Assembly: GCA_023249955.1 (NCBI GenBank)
Contig: JAHFBR010000006.1
Location: forward strand, 1 to 18,552
DNA length: 18,552 bases
Direction: 5' to 3'
Source: a bacterium
GTDB taxonomy: Bacteria > Babelota > Babeliae > Babelales > RVW-14
Shown: positions 8,788-14,801 of the stretch, piece after piece
How the letters are laid out: every line of letters starts with the position of its first letter
Numbering within the stretch: the first letter of the stretch is position 1
Program-made: the position numbers and the translations under genes
Notes under the pieces: generated by a model
Database searches by the model: none
What the model saw: the letters and a program-made list of their open reading frames with translations, nothing else
Told to the model about the DNA's origin: nothing

Positions 8788-8815
8788 ATTTTATCTTTTT
8801 TAGCAATTTTTTCAA
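8788..8815 (-). promoter_or_regulatory. Probable promoter of the str–S10 operon
   Basis: On the minus strand TTGAAA (8815–8810) and TAAAAT (8793–8788) are separated by 16 bases, each five of six to the sigma-70 consensus. Transcription would start near 8781, giving rpsL a leader of about 220 bases. No better pair was found between here and the rpsL start. Confidence 0.5.
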
Positions 8816-9022
8816 GTAAAAAATATCCAGATCTGTTTTTTGTCATATCTGCCAAAATCTCCTGCACGACGCAACATCTCATTATATTACTTTTCTTACT
8901 GAAATTTAATTCACAAAGTCATGCAAATTATGGCCTCAAATGCAAAATTCTGCAATACTAGCCCTATCGAAATGTAACATCCCCTCCATATCATCATCTT
9001 TATAAAAGCAAAGGGTTATGAC

Positions 9023-10189
9023 ATGTCTTTTGATGCGTTGTATGTATTTTTAGGCGTTAAAGTGCTTCCACTGGCCTATGCAATCATCGGTTTTGGGCTC
9101 CTGATCGCCATCCATGAATGCGGCCACTTCCTCTTTTGCAAGCTCTTTGGCATTCATACGCCTACTTTTTCTATTGGCTTTGGCCCTGAAATTTTCCGTC
9201 GCAAAATTGGCAAAACCGATTTCCGCCTAGCAGCCATCCCCATGGGTGGATACGTTGAAATAGCTGGCCTTGCTGAGGTTGGCCAAGGCGATCAGGCCCA
9301 TTCTCAGGTAACCGGTCCAGAATCCTTTGACAGCAAACCTTACTGGCAAAAACTTCTGGTTCTTTCAGGCGGCATTATTTTTAACCTGATTTTTGCCTAC
9401 TTGGTCTTCTGCGGCCTTTTTATGATTGGTTCATCAAATCAGCAAGGGCTCATGGTTTCTGGGGTTGTTAAAGCCTCTGCAGCCGAAAAAGGTGGCCTCA
9501 AGGCTGGTGACGTCATCATAGCCATCAATCAAGATTCACTCCGCGACGAATCGCACAACCTGCGTGAAAATGCTCAAGAGATGCTTTTGAAGGCCATCAG
9601 AAGTAACCCCGAAAAGGCCGTCACCATCACCGTTGAACGCGACAACAAGCCCACTGATCTGGCAATTACTCTGGGCGAAAGAAAAGAGGGTGGAGAAAGC
9701 ATTGGATCACTGGGCGCTGAACTGCGCACCCCCATCCCACGCTTGCCATTCTTTCAAGCAATCAAGGCTGGTATCCACGCAACCAACGGATGGATTATAG
9801 CCATTGTCTATAGCGTCAAACAACTGATCACCCAACGCTCTCTGGAAGGGGCTGGTGGACCGGTTATGATCATGTCCATGAGTTTTGACGCCGCGCAACA
9901 CGGCCTTCTGGCTCTGTTGACATTTTTGGCCCTTATCAGCATCAACCTGGCATTGATTAACGTCCTACCCATTGGCGCATTGGATGGCGGTCAGATATTT
10001 TTTGTGACTCTTGAAGCAATCATCGGCCGCAAGCTGCCGTTGCTCTTTAAAAACATCGTCAACATCACCTCCTGGCTCTTTTTCATCTCGCTGGCGGTGT
10101 TCTTGACCTATCGCGATATCGCGACGCTGTTTGGCACCAAAATTACCGGTGTGGTTAAAAAGCTTTTAAGCATTGCAGGCTTACGCTAG
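9023..10189 (+). CDS. rseP: Site-2 intramembrane zinc metalloprotease (RseP family, M50)
   Basis: This inner-membrane protease cleaves transmembrane substrates. In E. coli RseP releases sigma-E by cutting RseA and also removes signal-peptide remnants. The product is 388 residues. HECGH at residues 31–35 inside the first membrane helix gives the zinc-binding HExxH. A second motif, NVLPIGALDGG at about 313–323, supplies the third zinc ligand Asp321. One PDZ domain lies between, roughly 120–205 (LMVSGVVKASAAEKGGLKAGDVI), where E. coli RseP has two, so this is the shorter form common outside gamma-proteobacteria. Membrane helices are visible near residues 15–30, 105–130, 285–315 and 345–362. It is the only plus-strand gene here. 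No dxr or anti-sigma gene is next to it, so its substrate is unknown. Confidence 0.93.
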   Translation: MSFDALYVFLGVKVLPLAYAIIGFGLLIAIHECGHFLFCKLFGIHTPTFSIGFGPEIFRRKIGKTDFRLAAIPMGGYVEIAGLAEVGQGDQAHSQVTGPESFDSKPYWQKLLVLSGGIIFNLIFAYLVFCGLFMIGSSNQQGLMVSGVVKASAAEKGGLKAGDVIIAINQDSLRDESHNLRENAQEMLLKAIRSNPEKAVTITVERDNKPTDLAITLGERKEGGESIGSLGAELRTPIPRLPFFQAIKAGIHATNGWIIAIVYSVKQLITQRSLEGAGGPVMIMSMSFDAAQHGLLALLTFLALISINLALINVLPIGALDGGQIFFVTLEAIIGRKLPLLFKNIVNITSWLFFISLAVFLTYRDIATLFGTKITGVVKKLLSIAGLR

Positions 10190-10200
10190 TCTGAAAATTA

Positions 10201-10236
10201 AAAGAGGGGCGCCCACAAGGCGCCCCTCTTTGTTTT
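10201..10236. terminator. Bidirectional intrinsic terminator between rseP and lpxC
   Basis: AAAGAGGGGCGCC (10201–10213) and GGCGCCCCTCTTT (10219–10231) form a perfect 13-pair stem with the loop CACAA. On the plus strand it is followed by GTTTTG, ending rseP. On the minus strand it is followed by TTTTAATTTT, ending lpxC. It serves both convergent genes. Confidence 0.93.
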
Positions 10237-10245
10237 GATATACAA

Positions 10246-11100
10246 TTAGATCAAAGCCCAAAGCTCGGGCTGCTGGACAAAATGTTGAATAACCAAACGG
10301 TTAAAATTATGACTTGTTTTATGGGCCTTGATCGTCCCAATCAGCGGACCGCCCAAAAGGCTCAAATCTCCCACCAGATCAAGCACTTTGTGCCGCACAC
10401 ACTCGTCTGCAAAACGCATATCGTTAATGGGTTCCTGCCCTATCACCACCGTATTGCTCAACGATGATCCCTGAGCAAGTTTGTGTTGACGCAAAAACGG
10501 GAGCTGCTCCAAAAAGCCAAACGTGCGGGCTGGAGCCAGCTGCTCGAGAAAAAATGCCGGCGTCACCAACCCCTGCAATGACGGATTACCCGCCAAGGGA
10601 TGCTGAAACTCGGCAACGTAATCTATATAAAAATCCAAAACACCTTCGGCCGCTGGTTGCAACTGAAGCGACCTCCCCTGTTGATCGGCAAAATTAAGCA
10701 CCGTTCGTGGCGTTAAAAATCGCCGCGGCACATCGCTTGCCACAAAACCAGTATCGACGATGCCCTGGGCAAATAAAAGTGCACTACCGTCCAAAATTGG
10801 AATCTCATTACCCTCAACCTCAATGCGTACGTTATCGACCCCCAACATCAGCAACGCCGCCATCAAGTGCTCAATGGTACTAACGTACCAGCCGTCTTTT
10901 TTGATAACCGTCGCGTGCATGGCCGCCTCGGGTATAACGGTACCAATTTTAATGACTTGGTCGCTGTTAGCAGCATTACAAAACATCACACCAGTATTAG
11001 GTGCAGCCGGCCAGAGGGTTACCGATGACGGTTGCCCGGAGTGAACCCCCACCCCTGAAAAGCTCACGTTTTTCTTTAATGTTTTTTGTACATGTACCAT
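10246..11100 (-). CDS. lpxC: UDP-3-O-acyl-N-acetylglucosamine deacetylase
   Basis: LpxC is the zinc-dependent deacetylase that commits UDP-acyl-GlcNAc to lipid A synthesis in the cytoplasm. The product is 284 residues from the ATG at 11100, slightly short of the usual 300. The N-terminus shows KKNVSFSGVGVHSG. The catalytic residues all fit: TIEHLMAAL with Glu77 and zinc ligand His78, DECVRHKVLDLVGD with His237 and Asp241, and SHNFN with His264. The frame is open 23 codons further upstream, but those codons run through the rplM terminator hairpin and are unlikely to be translated. The ribosome-binding site is weak (GGCGG). It converges on rseP and is separated from rplM by a terminator, so it is probably transcribed alone. 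Confidence 0.96.
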   Translation of the reverse strand: MVHVQKTLKKNVSFSGVGVHSGQPSSVTLWPAAPNTGVMFCNAANSDQVIKIGTVIPEAAMHATVIKKDGWYVSTIEHLMAALLMLGVDNVRIEVEGNEIPILDGSALLFAQGIVDTGFVASDVPRRFLTPRTVLNFADQQGRSLQLQPAAEGVLDFYIDYVAEFQHPLAGNPSLQGLVTPAFFLEQLAPARTFGFLEQLPFLRQHKLAQGSSLSNTVVIGQEPINDMRFADECVRHKVLDLVGDLSLLGGPLIGTIKAHKTSHNFNRLVIQHFVQQPELWALI

Positions 11101-11122
11101 GATACCGCCATTTTCTGTGGTT

Positions 11123-11164
11123 AAAAAAAAAGAGCAGAACGTTTTGTAGTTCTGCTCTTTTTTT
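11123..11164 (-). terminator. Intrinsic terminator after rplM
   Basis: AGAGCAGAAC (11131–11140) and GTTCTGCTCT (11149–11158) form a ten-pair stem around an eight-base loop. The stem is extended by A/T pairs on both sides. On the minus strand the stem is followed by nine T, a strong Rho-independent terminator 20 bases past the rplM stop. Confidence 0.9.
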
Positions 11165-11171
11165 GTCACAA
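11143..11171 (-). promoter_or_regulatory. Possible lpxC promoter nested in the rplM terminator
   Basis: On the minus strand TTGTGA (11171–11166) and TACAAA (11148–11143) are 17 bases apart, each four of six to consensus. The −10 lies in the loop of the terminator hairpin. A transcript starting about 7 bases later would carry only the second arm, so it would not be terminated. Some promoter is needed here because the terminator cuts lpxC off from rplM, but this exact site is uncertain. Confidence 0.3.
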
Positions 11172-11184
11172 GACATTTAAAAAT

Positions 11185-11622
11185 TTATTTTGTTGGAAAG
11201 CCGATAATTTGCGCTTGGTGTGGGTGTTGGTCACCTGAATAAACACGCAATTTTTTGAGAACGGCACGGTTGAGTTTGTTTTTAGGCAACATCCCTCTAA
11301 CACCATGCATAATCAAAAAGCCAGGATCCTTGGCAAAAACGTCTCTTGCTGCAGTCTTTTTCAAGCCGCTGCGATAGCCAGAGAATCTTTCGTACATTTT
11401 TGCTTCCCACTTGTTGCCGGTCAGCTTGATTTTGTCGCAGTTGGTAACGATCACATAATCACCGGCATCGGTGTGTGGGGTATAGGTAGCTTTGTCTTTT
11501 CCTCTGAGTAAATCGGCGACTTGTGTGCACAGACGGCCCAAAACTTTACCAGATGCATCAACTACGTGCCAACGAGGGTCACGAGCCTCTTTTTTAAGGA
11601 AAAACGCTGTATTCATGTCCAT
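11185..11622 (-). CDS. rplM: 50S ribosomal protein L13
   Basis: L13 is an early-assembly 23S rRNA-binding protein. From the ATG at 11622 the product is 145 residues, normal for the family. DPRWHVVDASGKVLGRL near the start and MLPKNKLNRAVLKKLRVY near the end are diagnostic. The frame is open back to an ATG at 11670, but that would place 16 extra residues over a promoter-like sequence. The chosen ATG has GGAA 7 bases upstream, and ATG 11616 is a second option. The usual partner rpsI (S9) does not follow. A strong terminator and lpxC do. It lies 87 bases after pyrG, beyond the pyrG terminator. Confidence 0.93.
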   Translation of the reverse strand: MDMNTAFFLKKEARDPRWHVVDASGKVLGRLCTQVADLLRGKDKATYTPHTDAGDYVIVTNCDKIKLTGNKWEAKMYERFSGYRSGLKKTAARDVFAKDPGFLIMHGVRGMLPKNKLNRAVLKKLRVYSGDQHPHQAQIIGFPTK

Positions 11623-11644
11623 AATTTTATTCCATTCCAGACTT

Positions 11645-11674
11645 TTAATATCGTCAAAATGCTGTGCCATTCAA
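11645..11674 (-). promoter_or_regulatory. Possible rplM promoter
   Basis: On the minus strand TTGAAT (11674–11669) and TATTAA (11650–11645) are 18 bases apart, each four of six to consensus. The inferred start of transcription is near 11638, giving a leader of about 16 bases to the ATG at 11622. It begins at the T-run of the pyrG terminator, so rplM would be a separate unit. Confidence 0.42.
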
Positions 11675-11705
11675 AAAAAGATTTCCCTCTATTTTAGGGT
11701 AAATC
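11673..11705 (-). terminator. Intrinsic terminator after pyrG
   Basis: On the minus strand GATTTaCCCT pairs with AGGGAAATC, nine pairs with one bulged A, around a seven-base loop (AAAATAG). Seven T follow directly. It begins 3 bases after the pyrG stop codon, and further A–T and G·T pairs can extend the base of the stem. Confidence 0.75.
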
Positions 11706-11708
11706 TCT

Positions 11709-13382
11709 TCATCGGTCAAATGAAACTTTACGTTTTGTCACTGCTTGCATAAACGCGTCAAAGAGGGGATGAACGGCCAATGGTGACGATTGAAACTCTG
11801 GGTGAAACTGCACCCCCAGCATAAAGGGATGGTCCTTCAGCTCGGCTATTTCAACCAAATCTTTATCGCGATAAACACCCGAAAAAACCATTCCAGCCTG
11901 CTCGAGCGACGATCGATAGGTATTATTTACTTCATAGCGATGGCGATGACGCTCGTTCACGACCGGCTTTTTGTAGGCTTCGTAAGCCTTGGTACCCTCC
12001 ACCAGCGAGCATGGGTAGGACCCCAGGCGCATGGTTGCCCCCTTGCGTGTTACCCCTTTTTGCTCTTCCATGATCCAGATGACTGGATTTTTGGTGTCAG
12101 GCTCAAACTCAGCACTATTGGCATCAGGCAATTTCAAGAGTGCTCGCGCGGCCTCAACAATCATCATCTGCATGCCCAAGCACAGACCCAGGTAAGGCAC
12201 CTGGTTTTCACGCGCCCAACGTGCTGCAAGGATTTTGCCCTCGGCACCGCGACGATCAAAGCCTCCCGGCACCACAATGCCATCCAAACTCTTGAGCTGC
12301 GCCCAAGCCGCATCGTTAGCACCGTAGGACCCTTTTTCCAAGGCTTCGGCTTCAATAACCACCACATTGGCACGATGTTTAAGATGATACGCGGCCGATC
12401 TTATCGCCTCAACAACGCTGATGTACGGATCGTTGCTTCCAACATATTTGGCAATTAGCCCAATAGAAACCTGTTGCTTGCTTTGATCGATTGAAGCGAT
12501 AAAATTTTGCCAATCAGATAAATCTGAAGATTTTGGCGGCACAAGCCTGAAATGCTCCTGCACTTTTCTGCCAACACCCTGAGCATCAAGATCTAAAAAG
12601 ACGCGATAGACCGGGTCGTTGGTTAAGACCTGGAAAATATAGTCCTCTTTAACTTCACACATCACCGACAGTTTTGAAACTGATTGATCATCAACTTGGC
12701 GATCGGCCCGCAAAAACAGGCAGTCTGGCGCAAGGCCGGCCCGTTTGAGTTCGGTGATACTGTGCTGTGTTGGCTTGGTTTTAACCTCGCCGGTCCAACT
12801 CAAAAAGGGCACAAAACTTAAATGTGCATGCATGACATGCTCAGAACCCAGCTCCATGCGCAATTGACGCACCGTTTCCAAAAATACTTCGCCCTCCATG
12901 TCTCCTACTGTTCCACCAATTTCGAGCAGAACAAACTCAACATTGTGATCCAGAGCAAATTCTAACAAGCGTCTCTTGGTAACGTTCACCACGTGCGGAA
13001 CCATCTGAATGCATTTACCCAAAAAGCGCCCCGAGCGTTCGCCCTCGAGCACTTCCTGGTAAATTTGTCCTGACGATACTGATGAATCGCGCGTCAGGCT
13101 CAGGCCAATGTGACGTTCGTAATGCCCCAAATCCAAATCGGTTTCCGCTCCGTCAGAGGTTACAAAGACCTCGCCGTGCACAAGCGGGGACATGGTCCCA
13201 GGGTCAACGTTAAGATATGGATCCCATTTGATCACCGAAAGTGAATAACCGGCTTTTTTGAGCAGAACGCCCAACGATGCAACCAAAACTCCTTTGCCAA
13301 TGGACGAGCAAACGCCACCCGTAACAACAATAAACTTAGTATTGGTTTTTTGGATTTTTTGTAGTAACTCAAAAACCTCCAT
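11709..13382 (-). CDS. pyrG: CTP synthase
   Basis: PyrG makes CTP from UTP, ATP and glutamine in the cytoplasm. The product is 557 residues, slightly longer than the usual 530–550. The N-terminal synthetase domain (about 1–285) has TGGVCSSIGKG at 21–31, the KWDPYLNVDPGTMSP block and DGAETDLDLGHYER. The C-terminal glutaminase domain (about 305–550) has nucleophile Cys401 in YLGLCLGMQ, with His527 and Glu529 in QFHPEF. ERHRHRYEVNN is present. A few conserved positions differ: Cys for the usual Val before SS, and VGDMEGEVFLE where VGDIES.PF is common. All catalytic residues I can identify are kept. The ATG at 13382 has a strong purine-rich AGGAGAGGAAGG site. A promoter lies just upstream and a terminator just downstream, so it is probably monocistronic. 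Confidence 0.97.
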   Translation of the reverse strand: MEVFELLQKIQKTNTKFIVVTGGVCSSIGKGVLVASLGVLLKKAGYSLSVIKWDPYLNVDPGTMSPLVHGEVFVTSDGAETDLDLGHYERHIGLSLTRDSSVSSGQIYQEVLEGERSGRFLGKCIQMVPHVVNVTKRRLLEFALDHNVEFVLLEIGGTVGDMEGEVFLETVRQLRMELGSEHVMHAHLSFVPFLSWTGEVKTKPTQHSITELKRAGLAPDCLFLRADRQVDDQSVSKLSVMCEVKEDYIFQVLTNDPVYRVFLDLDAQGVGRKVQEHFRLVPPKSSDLSDWQNFIASIDQSKQQVSIGLIAKYVGSNDPYISVVEAIRSAAYHLKHRANVVVIEAEALEKGSYGANDAAWAQLKSLDGIVVPGGFDRRGAEGKILAARWARENQVPYLGLCLGMQMMIVEAARALLKLPDANSAEFEPDTKNPVIWIMEEQKGVTRKGATMRLGSYPCSLVEGTKAYEAYKKPVVNERHRHRYEVNNTYRSSLEQAGMVFSGVYRDKDLVEIAELKDHPFMLGVQFHPEFQSSPLAVHPLFDAFMQAVTKRKVSFDR

Positions 13383-13407
13383 GGCCTTCCTCTCCTTAAA
13401 ATTTTAA

Positions 13408-13465
13408 CAAAGAGCATACTGTACCAGCATCTTTTCTGCCAGTCAAAAAAATTGCATGCTCTTTG
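13408..13465. repeat. Perfect 10-base inverted repeat bracketing the pyrG promoter
   Basis: CAAAGAGCAT (13408–13417) is matched by its reverse complement ATGCTCTTTG (13456–13465), 38 bases apart. The arms lie next to the inferred start of transcription and just upstream of the −35, so the whole promoter sits between them. It may be a two-site operator with DNA looping. As RNA from pepP read-through it could also form a hairpin with inner ACTG/CAGT pairing. Confidence 0.5.
13418..13446 (-). promoter_or_regulatory. Probable pyrG promoter
   Basis: On the minus strand TTGACT (13446–13441, five of six) and TACAGT (13423–13418, four of six) are separated by exactly 17 bases. Transcription would begin near 13411, leaving a leader of about 28 bases that contains the ribosome-binding site. 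This is the best sigma-70-like pair in the window after that of rpsL. Confidence 0.55.
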
Positions 13466-13466
13466 C

Positions 13467-13487
13467 AAAAAGTTCTCCTGAGAAACT
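13467..13487 (-). terminator. Weak terminator-like hairpin after pepP
   Basis: On the minus strand AGTTTCT–CAGG–AGAACT forms six pairs with one bulged T. It begins inside the pepP TAG stop codon and is followed by TTTTT. The stem is short, so termination is probably partial. The larger inverted repeat just downstream could assist. Confidence 0.35.
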
Positions 13488-14775
13488 ACATGCCCTGCAT
13501 CATCGCTTCGATTTCGTCCGCTTGTTTAGGCAGTTCGTAGCTTAAACAAACCGCTCCATCGTCTGCCATAACGTAGTCATCTTCGATGCGCACGCCAATA
13601 TTTTCTTCCGGAATGTACACTCCTGGCTCGATGGTAAAAACATCGCCAGCTTGCAGTGGTGAGTTGTAATCGCCCACATCATGCACATCAAGCCCCAAAT
13701 AATGACCTATGCCGTGACAGAAATATTGTGCATAGCCTTTTTTCTCTAAAAACTTAACAGCAAGGTGATGCAGCGATCGCTCTGGGTATTGCGCACTCTT
13801 TAAATACATGCCCGGGCGCGCAAGTTCTTCGATATACATTTGCGTTTCAAGCACAATATTATAAACTTCGCGCTGACGTGGTGAAAAGGTACCACCAACC
13901 GGATAGGTACGCGTAATATCGGCTGCATAAAATCCATACTCCGCACCAATATCAATAACAACCAAATCACCGTTATTAAGCTTGCCATCACGCTGCATGT
14001 AATGCAGTATCGTAGTATTTTTGCCGGTTGCAACAATCGAAGGAAAAGCAGGCTTTGCCGCAGCAACGTGTGTAAACACACATTCAACGGCAGCCTGCAC
14101 TTCATATTCAAATTTGCCAGAATCCATCATGGTGGCAGCTGTTTTTTGGGCCATGCTGGTAATTTGCACCGCTTTAAAAATAAGATCTAATTCATACTCA
14201 TCTTTAATGCGACGTACACCGTGTAACAGTGACGAAACGTCGTGAGTCACTTGCTCAAGCCCAGGAATCCACTGTTGAAATTTTTCAAACAGGTTAATGT
14301 GCATAAAATAGCCTTCATTGGAGCGATCGAGCAGGCTGAAAACACGCGCCTTATCGGCAACATCCTGCTCCAAGGCCTTTACTGCATCGGCATACTTTTC
14401 GCGCTCAAACACTGGTCTGAACGAATACCCTGCCGTTGCTGCACCCAAATAGCGTATCTCGTCAACCTCAACACGTTTTGCATCATGCGGACCAGAAAGC
14501 GATACACTAACCCATTGAGTGCGCGGTGTGCCAAATTTTGGCAAATACACCACCTCGCGGCCATCAAGATATAAAAATAAAAGCGCTGCTGGTTCATTGA
14601 TGCCGGTCAGGTAATAAAAAGAACTCTCTTGGCGAAAAATGTGTCGGTCCGTCTCGAAGCCGGCACTCACCACCACGACCCCATGTCCAGCGCCGTGGCG
14701 TTCTTTAATTTTTTCAATAAGTTTTTTGCGGCGCTGTTTGAATAATGTAAAACGCGTTGGAGCATTAAAAACCAT
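13486..14775 (-). CDS. pepP: Xaa-Pro aminopeptidase (M24B family)
   Basis: This cytoplasmic metallopeptidase removes an N-terminal residue preceding proline. The product is 429 residues, as for E. coli PepP (about 440). The N-terminal AMP_N domain (about 5–140) includes FRQESSFYYLTGINEP. The C-terminal pita-bread domain carries all five dimetal ligands: Asp275 and Asp286 (VVIDIGAEYGFYAADITRTYP), His358 (CHGIGHYLGLDVHD), Glu383 (TIEPGVY) and Glu398 (VRIEDDY). The AMP_N domain and HGIGH motif favour PepP over prolidase or methionine aminopeptidase. The ATG at 14775 has AAAGG 6 bases upstream. It lies 26 bases after lptD with no terminator between, so the two are likely co-transcribed. No signal peptide is visible. 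Confidence 0.93.
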   Translation of the reverse strand: MVFNAPTRFTLFKQRRKKLIEKIKERHGAGHGVVVVSAGFETDRHIFRQESSFYYLTGINEPAALLFLYLDGREVVYLPKFGTPRTQWVSVSLSGPHDAKRVEVDEIRYLGAATAGYSFRPVFEREKYADAVKALEQDVADKARVFSLLDRSNEGYFMHINLFEKFQQWIPGLEQVTHDVSSLLHGVRRIKDEYELDLIFKAVQITSMAQKTAATMMDSGKFEYEVQAAVECVFTHVAAAKPAFPSIVATGKNTTILHYMQRDGKLNNGDLVVIDIGAEYGFYAADITRTYPVGGTFSPRQREVYNIVLETQMYIEELARPGMYLKSAQYPERSLHHLAVKFLEKKGYAQYFCHGIGHYLGLDVHDVGDYNSPLQAGDVFTIEPGVYIPEENIGVRIEDDYVMADDGAVCLSYELPKQADEIEAMMQGM

Positions 14776-14801
14776 AGATTACCTTTCAACAAAAGCGTGC
14801 T

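Larger units (their letters stand above)
8558..9022. other. 465-base divergent intergenic region between rpsL and rseP
   Basis: This is the only non-coding stretch over 300 bases. No frame gives a convincing protein. It contains, in plus coordinates, a short perfect hairpin CGTAAA-TAA-TTTACG (8626–8640), a candidate plus-strand structured RNA (8642–8761), a 12-base palindrome (8762–8773) and a minus-strand promoter for rpsL (8788–8815). The right third (8816–9022) is AT-rich and must hold the rseP promoter. I see several −10-like hexamers there (TATATT at 8883, TTTAAT at 8905, TGCAATACT at 8951) but none with a good −35. TGCAA recurs at 8922, 8941 and 8951. An AAGGG ribosome-binding site sits 7 bases before the rseP ATG. 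Confidence 0.8.

Noticed and set aside
11101..11169. lpxC start at 11169
   Set aside because: The added 23 codons would be encoded by the rplM terminator hairpin and T-run and show no LpxC homology. The ATG at 11100 matches the family N-terminus.
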